From Pseudofabraea citricarpa (Eukaryota; Ascomycota; Leotiomycetes; Helotiales; Dermateaceae), in assembly GCA_029641185.1 (NCBI GenBank), contig JAPWGK010000003.1:1178001-1242000 (forward strand): 64,000 bases of DNA, given 5' to 3'. This document shows positions 23,051 through 34,879 of this stretch, piece after piece; positions within the stretch are counted from its first letter, which is position 1, and the number at the start of each line of letters is the position of its first letter. The notes below the pieces were generated by a model, which ran no database searches, was not told where the DNA came from, and saw only the letters and a list, made by a program, of their open reading frames with translations. A program made the translations under genes and the position numbers.

Positions 23051-24127
23051 GACGGCGAGAGGTGGTTCTTATGAGCGGAACAGATAAAAGTTCTTGGTGA
23101 TGCTAATGATATATGATGTAGATCTCGCTGCGATGATAATTTCTTTGGAGATATAATAACTGGAAGGGGTACTTTGCTTGAGGAGAGTGGGAATATCAGT
23201 ATAAATCCTAAACTCTAGACCACAATATTAACCTAAAGGCTGGTCTCAATATATTTCCTACCATCAGCCCACGAAAGCCTATTACATCATATATTTCTAT
23301 CACCTGATGTCTCGGAAGACAAAGTCCCCGGGAGTTAGTGTCTACATACTACCAAAAGATGTACCTTTTCCAGTTTGGGGTTGTTGGAGGCATTTGAAAA
23401 ACGCCATCTTGGCACAAATACATTTTATTTTGCCAAAAATGATCGTGCTTGCACATGGAAAGGTGCAATGGCGGCGACAGATACAAGGAGTAATCGGCAA
23501 CAAGCTAAGTCTCAACTTGGACAGTGCTGCCCGAGCAGAACAAGCTTGTACTAGAGCTGGCCACGTCACAGTGGAGCTCGGAGTATGGCGTTGCAACCAT
23601 TGATACAGATTCCAGCCCTCGGCTTGTTGGGAGCCGGTGCTTGATTAGTTCCTCAGCTAGAGTGAACGAGGCTACAGTGGTGGAATGAGATTAGCTAGCT
23701 TGACCCCTTTCTTTCTAGATCTCGCTTATACGGTGCTCGGCAAACTCGATTGACGTTAACAACACGAGCCATATCAGGATCAGGATAAGAACCCAGATAG
23801 TGTGGTACTAAAGCATGTAGCTGATTATCTCCCGCTTTGTAAGTTAGCCTGCAATTTTCTTGGATATGCCAAGGAGTATCCTAGTCTAAACAATCCCAGC
23901 AACCAAGCAAAAGGGTTGAAGATTTCACGGATCTGCAGCGATCGACATCAAAGCTCCAAGAAGCTCTTGATATCCCCGCGTTGATCAATTTTTACTTTGT
24001 CTCCTCGAAAAAATTTCCCTTCTGCTCAGCATACCCCTCCACACTGCAATTTCAAATATCAAACCCTGTTGGAATTATTTCACCCTTAAGGTGTTTTCGT
24101 TTTACGGCTTTGGTGGCATTGTGCCTC
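23051..24127. other. Divergent intergenic region with CCTCGG upstream of CYP52-like gene
   Basis: Promoters for the small secreted protein (-) and the CYP52-like P450 (+). CCTCGG lies at 23617-23622, about 510 bp upstream of the P450 ATG. A 98-codon plus-strand frame (23307-23603) is mirrored by an equally long minus-strand frame and has no features, so it is not called. Confidence 0.4.
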
Positions 24128-25772
24128 ATGATGCATTTCTATACAACAACAGCATTTTTGAGTCTATTTGGCTTCCTTGTTTACAAGTTAGCATTAATCA
24201 AATCTAGATCGCGAAGAATCAAAGTAGAGGCAGCACGACGAGGATGCCTTCCAGCTCCCACCCTCCACAGCAACAATCTCCTCGGAACCAGCCGATTAAA
24301 GGAGAGTATACAAGCGAACAAAGATGATCGCGGTCCTCAACATATTGTCAACGCAATGAATGAACTCGGGACAGATATTCATACGATGCGGGTCCCAGTG
24401 TTCAACTATGAGCTTTTGGTGACGCGAGATCCTGAGAATGTTAAAGCTCTCCTCAACACACAATCGGCAGACTTCGATATCTCAACCACCAGGGCCATGG
24501 CATTCATGCCACTACTGGGCCAGGGGCTTTTTACCGCTACGGGAAGCGCATGGAAGCATTCCAGGGCACTGGTAAGACCTCAATTCTCCCACGAGGAGGT
24601 ATCAAATCTGGATTTAGAAGAACGGCACGTGCAAATTTTGCTTCAACGACTCAATATTGGAAGTGATGGGTGGACCGACAAAGTCGATCTTCAACCTCTA
24701 TTCTGGGATTTTACTCTTGATACTGCGACTGAATTTCTGTATGGAAAGTCAGTCAATTCTCAACTGGCCACTGCAAACCCCCAAGCCCTGGGAAGTGCTA
24801 TAAATGGCGCCAAGTTCGGAGCACATCTTGATGAGGCAAAGGCTTATGTTGATAAACGAGGAGCACTAGCGAAATGGTACTGGTTGATCAGCTGGTCAAA
24901 AGCTTCTCGAGAATTCAATGTTCACTGTTCAGAAATCCATCGATTAGTAACAGAAATGATTCAGGAGAGATTAGACTTCCTCCAAAAACAAGAGAAGCAC
25001 GAGCATTCACCCAACAGAAAATTTGTTCTACTAGATGAATTAGCAAAATCGACAAACAATATCCTTGAGCTTCGAAACGAAACATTACATGTTCTGCAAG
25101 CCGGTCGAGATACTACAGGGGCTTTACTGGGCTGGTTCTTCTATATGCTGGCACGATATCCAGAAGTTTATGCTAAACTTCGCGAAACCATTCTGATGGA
25201 TTTCGGTGCTTCTTCTGGAAGTGCGATAGATTTCAGGCAGCTAAGGAATTGCCAGTATCTTCAGTACTGTATTAATGAAACCATTCGAATCGTAGCTGTT
25301 ATCCCTATGAATGAAAGAGTCGCACTTAGAGACACGACCTTGCCGCGGGGCGGAGGACCCGATGGCAAAAGTCCACTTTTTGTCCCAGAGGGCAATCAGG
25401 TTTTGATTCCTAAATATGCTCTGCAACATCGACCGGATATCTGGGGCAACGATACAGATGTTTTCCGACCTGAGAGGTGGGAGGGTAGAAAAGTTGGGTT
25501 CGAGTTCATACCTTTCGGGGCAGGACCAAGAAAGTGTTTAGGTCGTAAGTTTTCAAACCTGCCATTTTGCCCTATTATCGATTTGTTTTCTAACGTGGAA
25601 ATTTACAGAACAATTTGCTTGTACCGAAGCTGGATATTTGATTGTGAGGTTCTTGCAGAGATTTGATAAATGTGAGAATATGGAAGGTCCTGGTCGTATA
25701 AGGTTACATACCGCCATTGAGAATCGTAGTGGTACTGGAGTTCAAGTCCGCTTTCATGAAGCCAGTTATTAG
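24128..25772 (+). CDS. CYP52-like cytochrome P450 (alkane/fatty-acid omega-hydroxylase type)
   Basis: Exons are 24128-25544 and 25609-25772, giving 526 aa. The 64-bp intron interrupts the haem loop, and splicing restores CLGQQFACTEAGYLIVRF. The ER anchor is TAFLSLFGFLVYKLALI. CYP52-type landmarks follow: LLGQGLFTATGSAWKHSRAL in the C-helix region, I-helix AGRDTTGALLGW, ExxR as ETIR, and IWGNDTDVFRPERW. The haem loop is FIPFGAGPRKC with C470. CYP52 enzymes hydroxylate n-alkanes and fatty acids at the terminal carbon, feeding dicarboxylate formation and peroxisomal oxidation. The exact substrate is inference. The open frame extends 49 codons upstream of the chosen ATG without an ATG; starting at 24128 gives the normal short N-terminus. 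Confidence 0.93.
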
Positions 25773-26369
25773 GTAGTATCTAGCAGCTACAATGAGTAAT
25801 GAATCACATTTTGAACAATTAATGCCTCTTTTGTGGTTTTGAGTGAGAGCTAAGCTCTTCTGTGTCTGCTGCGAACATGTTTAACCTTCTGTCTTTACAT
25901 TTAAAATTCTTGATCAGAGGTTTGGACATCTCGAACGAAAGATTTTTGAATAGTTTAATGCCTCTAAATCTGTATATGCATTTTTAAAAATGAATATAAT
26001 TTGAACGCCTAAATTCAAGGTGGTAAAAGGATTTGGACATTAAAATATGATAGAGTACCTAGGTAGGTTGCATCAAAGCTAATATATTTGGCAAATATCC
26101 TTAAAGCTTCTAATACATGAGAGGATGCTAAATCTGAAGAGGGTATTCTGAGTCTAGAGTATATAGTATATATTTACTTTGATCCTATAACAGGAACACA
26201 GTGCCTCACTTATAACAGCATTTAATAAAAATGGCAGGACAAATGAACCATTAGATGTCTTGTATCAAGAACAACTAGTAATAATAATATTCCAACCTTG
26301 CTTAAATGTACTTCTGCGCGTCTTAACCAAATATCACATATTTGCTGGATCAAGCCAGAACAAAATAAT
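25773..26369. other. AT-rich convergent intergenic region
   Basis: Shared 3' flank of the CYP52-like gene (+) and the dioxygenase gene (-). It is AT-rich but retains CA/TG dinucleotides. No gene was seen. Confidence 0.45.
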
Positions 26370-27659
26370 TCAGACCGAAGGTTTAAAATTAAAAACATCA
26401 TTCAATTTTCCAAAGTCCGCTTCATCATCCAAAAGATCTGCACGCACTTCAACTGGCTGACCTGCATGCTTCATGAAGAAATTTCCCTGGCTTAGTGGCA
26501 ATTTTGAGCGCAGAGTATGATTTGGATACCATTGTGCCTGTAGATAAATTATAGATCATCAACATATTGTCTCTCTAAATAGAGTAGGATTCACGTACCT
26601 GATAACCCAATGCTATCATTATTCGATACTCATCGCTCTCATTAGGCATCCCTGCATGCCATGTCCTCAAGTCTCGTAGCATGATATCACCTTTCCCACA
26701 AACTGGTTGAATAGGAGGACGGATCTTGCGCCGTTCTTCAATCACATCTTTAAGGACGTCACATGTTGGATCGCCGATTCGTAGCTTTGCATTTGCTAAT
26801 TGGCTGTCTGGAGTTGCAATTACTTGTTCGGTGCCTTTGGTGTGAGCGTGTGACCCTAGCCTATTTTCCTTGATCAGTTCTTATCTTTTACTTTTTGTAT
26901 CTATCGGAACATAGAATAAGGCACGAACCAGAATTCTGTCGATCCGGTCGTGGGGTTGAAATCACAGAGTGGTACGTTTGCGATCACGTAAAATGGGCAC
27001 TATTATATGTTTTTATTAACTTGTTTTGTTCCTTTGGTAGAGATGGTAGTACTAGAGGCGGATGCAATAAGTACCTCAGGATGGAAGAAGACTATATCTT
27101 TATGCACGGGTTGACGAAGACCATTGGTCTTGGGCAGCGCGTTATTTCCAGTGACAAAGTTCCAAATGGGCTTATATCCTAGATATCTAATATCAAACAG
27201 GATCAATCTCTATATTTTCTCCACAGAAAGGAACTGGTAATAAAATAAAACATACGCATTCATGATCTGAATCACAAAAGGATTGAAAAACACGTCCTCA
27301 TACAGATATTCCGGATGTTTTACAGGTGGGGCCTGGAGAATATTTGCTATGAGAATATCATATTAGCTACTGTTAGAAGCATAGTGGAGAACGGGCCTAG
27401 ATGTACAATTGACTCCTTGATTGAAAGCTTTCGTCTTATTCTTGATCAACTCATCTGCCTCCTTCGTCATATAAGAATTCAAATGCTCCACATGCTTGAT
27501 ATCAACCACACCCTTAAGCACAGCAAACCCATCCTGATGTAAAGCTTCGAGGGCAGCTTGGATATTCGGGGTCTCGTATGATCCGCTTCTCAATTCTTCG
27601 GCGTTGGCTACGATAAGGCGAGGTCCATCTTTGGATATTTCTTCTCGAATAGATCCCAT
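26370..27659 (-). CDS. Phytanoyl-CoA dioxygenase (PhyH) family Fe(II)/2-oxoglutarate enzyme
   Basis: Exons (minus strand) are 27659-27407, 27346-27256, 27186-27075, 26999-26929, 26860-26599 and 26537-26370, giving 318 aa. Five introns of 60-75 bp all keep frame. The iron triad is visible: H143 and D145 in RQPVHKDIVFFHPE, and H244 in RDLRTWHAGMPN. R255 (DEYRIMIALGY) is placed to bind 2-oxoglutarate. Other family stretches are the N-terminal DGFAVLKGVVD and the TTGSTEFWLGSHAHTKGTE loop. PhyH-family enzymes hydroxylate acyl-CoAs or, in fungal clusters, diverse metabolites; the substrate here is open. The frame is open further upstream to 27812, but MGSIREEISKDG at 27659 is a typical family start. 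It is divergent from the NCS1 permease across about 600 bp. Confidence 0.92.
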
Positions 27660-28257
27660 TGCGAAAGCTCGGAACTGCAGTAAGGGGGCTGTTGCGACTT
27701 TGATGCAGTTATTAACATGAGAATTGCTGTTACTGCTAATAGTTATTCGGTTTGAGGTTCCGCTGTCATCATGACAAAAGTGGGATGGACCGGGATACTC
27801 GGCCGAGATCAAATGCCCAGAAATAATCGGATTTAAGCGATCTACGACAGCTATTTCCCGAAGATGAAGATATACCTTGTCCCAGATCTGCTTACCATGT
27901 TTATCTCATAAGTCAATATTTTTGAAAAGTCTGTTAAGCGTTCAAACAGAAGATGATTTTAATCTAAGATCTATTGTCTACCTAGTATACAAACAATATG
28001 TATCTTTCCCCGTGTATGTCTCGAGTCTATGCGGCTATGCCAGAACTGCGTATTATTGATAAGGATGTGGACCATTCTTTATCATGTACGGCGTATTATC
28101 GGGGCTTCTCGATTGAAATGTTATCACAAAGGTGGGCTGAGGGCTCGCTTGATTTGTTATCTCAAAGTTTCCATTCTACCAGAGGATTTATTAGATGCCA
28201 TACCCCAAGCATGAATTTCCCTGCCTTTTCTCTGTGATTATTTTCTCCATTTTAACT
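27660..28257. other. Divergent promoter region between PhyH-family enzyme and NCS1 permease
   Basis: A 598-bp gap from which both neighbours are transcribed outward, so co-regulation is possible. The permease frame is open 21 codons upstream of the chosen ATG (from an ATG at 28195). No other gene was seen. Confidence 0.45.
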
Positions 28258-30111
28258 ATGGGTACTTCAGAACTGAAAACCGAAGCCGCAGTCAAAGTGA
28301 CACATTTCAAGAATGCTCTGCGAAGTCGAGAAGATTTCCTGGCCTGGATAAAGACCGAAGACACAGCACTGGATTCGCATGGCAATGGGGGTGGTACAAC
28401 ATGGAGCAACGAAGATCTAGATCCCACTCCACCAGCAAAGCGTACATGGCGCTGGTGGAACTTTGTCACTTTCTACCTTGGCCTATCTTTCGGAAACTGG
28501 ACATTGGGAAGTACGATGATAGGTATCGGTTTGAACTGGTGGCAAAGCATTCTCGTAATTTTTGCCAGTAGTGTCATAAACTCAGTCGCAATGTTCTTTA
28601 ACTCGAGATGTGCAAGTGTCTATCATATTGGGTATCCTGCCGTAGCAAGAAGTGTGTTCGGGATGTGGGGAAGTTATTATTTTGTCGGTGCTAGAGCGGC
28701 TTTGGCTATTATTTGGTATGGTGTACAATGTAAGACTCGTTTCACATATTTTAACACTGCATACTAACATCGTTAAGTATACTCTGGAGCAAGCTTCATG
28801 AGTAATATCCTTCGATGTATTTTTGGGCATAACTTCACAGATATCCCGAACCATATTCCACTCTCAGTGGGCATCACAAGCAGCGGAATGTTAGCTTTCT
28901 TCCTTTTCTGGCTTGTGCACCTACCGTTTTGCGCTTTTCGACCATACCAGCTCAGAGCCTTCTTCTGGTTTAAATCCATAATTGTCGTTCCAGCAGTCTT
29001 GGGATTATTCATATTCTGTATGGTGAACACCAAAGCAAATATCAATGTCAATTCTGTTTACGGTTCCAAAATTTCAGGAAGTACTGGTTGGTTCATTATG
29101 TATGCTATAAACAGTGGCATGGGGAATGGTGCAACGCTCATAACCAATCAGCCGGATATCGCAAGATGGAGTGCTACTAAATCAGGGGCACAGTGGTCTC
29201 AGCTTTTGACACAGCCATTTAGCACATCACTTTCTGCAACTCTAGGGATTCTTGCAACAGCCGCCATCAATAATACGTGGGGTCTGGATCTATGGAATCA
29301 ATGGGACTTGCTCAGTGCTATTCTGGATCGGTATTGGTCTCCGGGCGCTCGATTTGCCGTCTTCCTGTCGGCTTTCACTTGGATGGTGTCGATCTTGGGC
29401 ACAAACATTGCTGCAAACATGATCCCTTTTGGTTCAGACTGTAGTATGCTACTTCCACGATATATCAATATCCCTCGTGGTCAATTCTTGGTTGAGTTCC
29501 TTGCTTTTGCAGTTTGTCCGTGGAAGATTCTAGCTTCTGCCTCTGTTTTCACAACATTTCTTTCTGGGTATGGGATTTTCATGGCTAGTGTTGTAGCCGT
29601 TATGGTGTGTGATTGTAAGTTGGCTGAAAATTTTGATAGTCATACCCTCTGCTTACAGATTCATACAGATTATCTCCTTACCAAGGGAAATGTATTCGTC
29701 GGCCATCTTTACAATGGCACGAGCACAAATAAACACTACTATTACCACAAGGGCTGGAACATCCAGGCAGTAATTGCTTATATCATTGGTATTGCCCTCC
29801 CGTTTCCTGGATTTGTCGGCACACTAGGAGCTTCAGTATCAACTTCCGCTACAAATCTCGGTCGCCTCGGTTGGTTGCTATCCTTCTGGGTCAGCTTTGT
29901 TGTCTACTACGTAATTTGTATGATTTGGCCGACACCCAATCAGAAATTGATCAAGGAGCTGGGTCTTGGGTGGGAAGAGAATTGTGGTGATGTGATATTT
30001 GCTGAAGATGGAACGCAGATTGTGGAGGAGGGCGCCGTGATCCATGCCCTCAGTGTATCATCTGAAGAGGAGGTTTCGAGACAAGGGTATCAAGCCCAGG
30101 AGAAGAGTTGA
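28258..30111 (+). CDS. NCS1 family permease, Fur type (uracil/allantoin/hydantoin class)
   Basis: Exons are 28258-28729, 28778-29614 and 29669-30111, giving 583 aa. Intron 1 (48 bp) has a perfect TACTAAC branch and a TAAG acceptor. Intron 2 is 54 bp and restores VCDYYLLTKGNVFVG. Landmarks of fungal Fur-like transporters are WSNEDLDPTPPAKRTWRWWN, SFGNWTLGSTMIGIGLNWWQ, YPAVARSVFGMWGSYY, WYGVQLYSGASF across intron 1, GNGATLITNQPDIARW and ANMIPFGSDCSMLLPRYI. About 12 membrane segments are present. The role is proton-coupled uptake at the plasma membrane. Substrates in this class include uracil, allantoin, uridine and hydantoins. The neighbouring DUF1445 protein and Zn2Cys6 regulator suggest a catabolic unit. 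Confidence 0.93.
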
Positions 30112-30754
30112 GCAATGAATGGCAAATTTCCTCGTTTTTATAAATGTACGTAGATTAGATGATAGCATATGATTTGAAGGAAGGGGTTTAACAGTCCAAA
30201 ACGAGCATTAGAACCGCAATCTGACGAACCGAGTGACCAACCAAAGCTTCTTCTTCTTTGAATTAAGTGATTTGAATGCAACTAGGAAAGACTGGAGTTA
30301 AATATTACCATCTACATTTCCAAAACATGCATATTTGCATGAATCTAAATGAAGTTTACACCTTTATTGAGAACGTATACATTTATTGACGCGGATAAGC
30401 ATCCACGCGATGTGCATTCATCACTCAGTAGAAAACCCCCTGAAAATTGCACGTAAAAGCTTAGCAGTTTTCTTCTATATATGATCTATGTGCATGCGCG
30501 CTACCCCTGGATCCAATTTTTCTGTTACCAAGACATTTAAAGGAAGAGTTTTGGGGGTTTATTGTGAAATTTACAACATTACGTCTTAAGAATTAATATG
30601 TAGAGTTCCCAAGAAAAACTTCTAACGAAAGACTGAAATTTTGTAAGCCAGCCTCACTTAAAGTTTTGTAAATAATGATCTTGTATTATAACCCGGAGTT
30701 TGTGATGATTATTAAAGCCATGTAGCAAAAATCTGTGATAATGCTGAAACAAAT
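30112..30754. other. Convergent intergenic region
   Basis: 3' flanks of the permease (+) and the Zn2Cys6 regulator (-). AT-rich, with no coding signal. Confidence 0.45.
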
Positions 30755-32952
30755 TCAGGGAAACGGTCCAATGTCCCATGAAAATTCATTATTCATAAAA
30801 TCGTCGGTCATCAAGGTTCCGAGGTCAAAATCAGCCACTGCAGGCTCAAACGTACCCACATTTACATCCATTTCGTCAAAACCCAAGTCATTCATAAGGC
30901 CCGCTCCAGTCATGAAGTCGAAACTTCCAGGTGAAATCGTGTCTGGGCTCTTGGTTGTCGGAACCTTCATTGCCGAATCCAAGACCTGTCGGATTTGTTT
31001 TGCGCACGGCCAGGTTATGGAAACTCCGTCGATGGCACTTAGCACGAGTTCTAAGGGCTTCGAGATCTCAGTATTGTCCCAAGTGGAAGCTGTAATAAAC
31101 CGCTTCATCAAAATGACACTAGCAGCAGAGGCCAGAGTATGAACAAATGTAAGAGGAAGGTGACTATAATCATAATGCCTCGAATATACTCTTAACAGCC
31201 TTATAATTACGTCCAAGGACTCGTAACATGTATTGACGTCCTCTTGCGGAACGGTGGAAGCATCCTGAAGCGCATGCCTTGGGGGACGACGAAGAATGAT
31301 CACTGCCGTGTGAAAAACCATACTATATCTTGTGAGTTTAAAGTACAGAATTAAATTGCGACGAACTTACTGCAGATGAATAATATTTGATGGGACTGGT
31401 CCAACTGTCCATTTCGTCCAATGAAGTTTTGCAGGTAAATCTTGTAACCATTTCGTCAGAGCAACATGTATTTGTGTCACTTTTGATGCCAGTACGGTCG
31501 GATCAAGGCTGGCGTTACGATTTTCGAACACTTCGGTGAGCATGCGGTGCTGTAGTTTAGATAACTCTGCCAGATATATCCAGGATGCTACGAGCGCTAT
31601 ACCATCCTCGTATGCTGTTTCGGAAGTACTTTTCACGAGATACTTGTCCAACAAACTTTGCCACTCAGGGGGGTAAGGAATGCGGATGGTGTTTCGAACA
31701 TCTGATTCACCTGGGTAGAGCGCGGGCGGACGGCCAAAGTATAGACTTAGCTGTTTGTCTGCAATAAATACAGCCCAATAAACTCTTCGCAAAATTTCTC
31801 GATCAATCCTCGAGTCTTGGGAGCCTTTCCAATTGCTGGGGTCTAGGTGTAGACCCATTTCATGTGCCAGACGAAAAGCCATGCCAGAATAAAGCCATCC
31901 TTTTGAGGCATTCCCTCTTCCAATAGCCCGATGACCCAGTAGAAGTAGTGCTTGTAGCGTTGTTAAGTTTGGTGCCTCCAATGCTGAACCATATAGCAAG
32001 TCTTGCGCTCGATCTGCAAACAAATCTGAGAGGCCTCGCACTCCAGAATCGTCGCTGGCCAAAGAGCCCAATGAACAAATGGCCCAGAAAAGTAGATCTG
32101 AATAATATGGGCCGCCACCAGCATCCAAGTCACGCAAGAAATACTCACGATAGACACACATGTGATAATGATATTGTTTCATAAAGAATGTGGCTATTGA
32201 ATGCAAGCATAAGTCGCTTTGCGGGGTCAGAGCAACGGTCATCCTAGAGTATACTTCGATATCTGAAGAAACACCTTGAGATTGAGGAGTCGAACTCTCA
32301 ATAGTTGCTGTGAATACATCCTCTTGGTCATCAGATGGGCTGATCTGAAACAAACTTGTTGGTCCATAAAATTGAGCTGCTTTGCCATCTTTCAGTTTAC
32401 GAAGGTGCCCGATTTTGGGTCGGATTGGAAGTGTACACTCTGGTGGAAGTTCGGCCACTGGAAGCTCAGGCGCTTGGTTGAAAAGATATTCAGTCGAGTC
32501 TCCTGATGCATTGAACTTTGCTAGCATTTCATCACGTTCTGTTTGGTTGACAGTGCTCAGCCTCGTTATGAATGCCCTGAGAGATTTTATTTCAGCCTCC
32601 AGGGCTTGCACTTGGGCTTTGGATACAGGTCTATATAATTGTTAGTTTATCTACACATGTGCGGGGAGGTATTAAGATCATCAAGAGATTTGTTTGCCTT
32701 TGTTTTTCGCCTGTTCCCTTGAATACACATTCAGTTTTGGCTTTTGCACATCGTGCGCATGGCTGAACGCGATCACATTTAATCTAAATAAATCAGTAAT
32801 GGATTTAGTGTTACAGAAAGAATAATTACCTTCCTTATCCGGCATCTATCACAACTTCTGATATGTTAATATTTAGACTATCTCTAGGTAGGCAAGACTT
32901 ACGATGTCTGGAAAACAAGCTTTTCCATGGGCTCATCAGGTTGTGAATTCAT
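30755..32952 (-). CDS. Zn2Cys6 binuclear-cluster transcription factor with fungal-specific TF domain
   Basis: Exons (minus strand) are 32952-32903, 32857-32830, 32783-32698, 32630-31371 and 31322-30755, giving 663 aa. The zinc cluster is assembled from the first three tiny exons (50, 28 and 86 nt): C19-x2-C22-x6-C29-x5-C35-x2-C38-x6-C45. It is followed by KGTGEKQRPVSKAQVQALE and a short coiled coil. Intron 3 begins with GC (AAAG then GCAAAC) and is needed to link the cluster to the coiled coil. The middle homology domain is clear: GRGNASKGWLYSGMAFRLAH, then EMGLHLDP, RRVYWAVFIADKQLSLYFGR, and YHLH-like SNIIHLHMVFHTAVIILRRP across intron 4. The acidic C-terminus could be an activation region. 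A nuclear DNA-binding protein; by position a candidate local regulator. Confidence 0.92.
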
Positions 32953-33619
32953 CTTGGCAGCTATGATTTAATTTCTTTGGAGATAAGCATGTGGAAGGCA
33001 ACGGTCATCAGTTGATGAGGCTAACCATATTAAGCACAGTGCTGATGATGCAGATATAAGGAATACAGCCGGCGAGCCATATGCAGCAGCAGAGATGATG
33101 AACAAGCTGGTTGGCACAGGAGATTCAGATGGGCCAATATCCAGATCAACTAACATGAGACTTTTATGTTTGTTGTCGTACTGAGCGCTTCTGAACTCCA
33201 GCCTTGATATATGCTTGTGAAGAAGTAAGGGCTGCTGAAAGCTGAGCCTGGGACAACACAATCGGATTAGCGCCGATAACAACCCCAGTCACGTGATCAA
33301 CCCCATTCTACTCAGCCTTGAATGCTTTAACAGAGTGAAAGATGCTTTGATTGTTGCGCTCATAAAGCAATGTCTATTCTTGGTATTATCATGGAAATTG
33401 CGAAGGCTAAAACGCCTATTCATTTTCAACGAGGTACCATGAGCAAGCTTAGCCGACGAAAAATAGCTAGCTACAAAGAGATCATTTCTGGAGATTTGGC
33501 AACATTGTTTATTTTTTTGATTCAGATAAAAGTGTTTTTGCAATTAAAATAGTAAATAACTCAGCTGTATATCTCTACCTAAAAACGAAAGACTTAGTCT
33601 TCAGTCGAACCGACTTCCT
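32953..33619. other. Intergenic region
   Basis: Upstream region of the Zn2Cys6 gene and 3' flank of the DUF1445 gene, both on the minus strand. The overlapping short frames on the two strands are unsupported. Confidence 0.45.
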
Positions 33620-34635
33620 TCAAGTCTTGAGTATATCCCAATCCCGGCAATCCAATACTAGCATATGACCTGGGGCATGGCCCATGACAGTACCTTCGAG
33701 ACCAGCTTTGACAACAGCTTCTTGTGGTGTGACTCCACAACCCCAAAAGACTGGAACGTTATCTTCATCACCCATGAATTCGCCGAGCGGTTTTCCATCA
33801 AGCGTTAAAGGTGCAGCACCCCAATCAGGCACGTCGATGTTCTTGATGCCTAGTTTTTCAATAGACTGCCATCCCCATGCGACAGGCTCCCCATGTGTTG
33901 CGATGTATGGCCGTGTTATATCTCTTACACGTTCAATGTCATCCTTCTTAAATGGTCGCATGGAGACAATATACGTCGCTCCTGTGAATACACCTGCGGG
34001 GCAGAGTGGTATATTTGTTCGATACATCGGGATATTCCGGTTCATGATTGCATGCCGAAGACCCAAGCCCGCAGACTCGAGAGCCGATTCGAAACTATAT
34101 GAGCAGCCGATAAAGAATGCCGTGTGGTCTTCCGTCCACTCTTCGACAATGTCATCACACTCGAACTTGGCAAGTTCTCCATTCTTATATACCATATATC
34201 GAGGAGCATCCCGCCGGATATCTAACTCCTGTGCAATCTTATCGTCCTCAATACCCTCTACCCAAGACTTGACCGCGTCCCATTGTCCAACCGATTGACT
34301 CTCCGCCAGTAATGGACAAGGTACGGGGTTTCGTGCACATAGTAGGCGGAAATCGGAGGCATATCGGGATGGGAGAACAATGAGGTTTGCTTGGAGATAA
34401 CTAGGAGCTAAGCTAGAAGTCGAGCTTGTATGTTTGCCATTACGAGCTGCTTTACGTGCAGCAAGCCCTGTTGATAGTGTTGCCTGTCTTGAAGGCTCTA
34501 GAGGCAGGCTGGCATTGTCAGAAGTGCATGTAACAGAGGTAGAGGTAGCTATTGTGAGCCTTGAATCTTGCGTTAGCGGGAAACTCAATTTCAAGCAGAG
34601 GATCACATCGTTTGGTTATAAGAGAATACTCCCAT
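33620..34635 (-). CDS. DUF1445 / D-glutamate cyclase-like protein (putative hydro-lyase)
   Basis: The body (34559-33620) is clearly of the DUF1445 family. It begins SLAPSYLQANLIVLPSRYA, then RNPVPCPLL and DIRRDAPRYMVYKNGEL. FFIGCSYSFESAL and CPAGVFTGATYIVSMRPF follow, and it ends with DWGAAPL, VPVFWGCGVTPQEAV and HAPGHMLVLD. The frame has no ATG at its upstream end. I therefore propose a 29-nt first exon 34635-34607 (MGVFSYNQT) and a 47-bp intron (GTGATC, CGCTAAC branch, CAAG), giving 322 aa. The donor is weak, so the N-terminus is tentative. The mammalian relative DGLUCY converts D-glutamate to 5-oxo-D-proline; bacterial relatives are annotated as hydro-lyases. In this neighbourhood a role in D-amino-acid or cyclic-amide catabolism is plausible. 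Confidence 0.83.
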
Positions 34636-34848
34636 ATTTATGCGTATGAAAAGCGTCTTGCTTAGATGTTATAACAAAGAATAGGATGTTTCTGCAAGTT
34701 TATCGGTTACGGACTTCTACTAGCGTTAATTGTTGATCTTCGTACAGTTATCAAATGTTAAGGTCATTTTAACGAGAATCGTAACCTAGCGGCATACACG
34801 ACACATATAAATTTATTATCAAGAATATATTACCAAATAGCCTATAAT

Positions 34849-34856
34849 ATTAGGTA
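34849..34856 (+). repeat. Left target-site duplication (8 bp)
   Basis: ATTAGGTA. It differs from the right copy at 41623-41630 (GTTAGGTA) by a single G-to-A. The preceding base is T, so the change is TG to TA, the RIP context. Confidence 0.75.
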
Positions 34857-34879
34857 TAGACTTTGGTATAGGTACCTAT
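34857..34879 (+). repeat. Left terminal inverted repeat
   Basis: 23 bp, matching the reverse complement of 41600-41622 except for one C/T difference at position 8. It contains the palindrome ATAGGTACCTAT. Confidence 0.88.

Noticed and set aside
23307..23603. 98-codon plus-strand frame upstream of the CYP52-like P450
   Set aside because: Mirrored by an 84-codon minus-strand frame over the same bases; no signal peptide or domain.
33684..34298. 204-codon plus-strand frame opposite the DUF1445 gene
   Set aside because: The minus-strand frame carries strong family motifs throughout; the plus frame has none.
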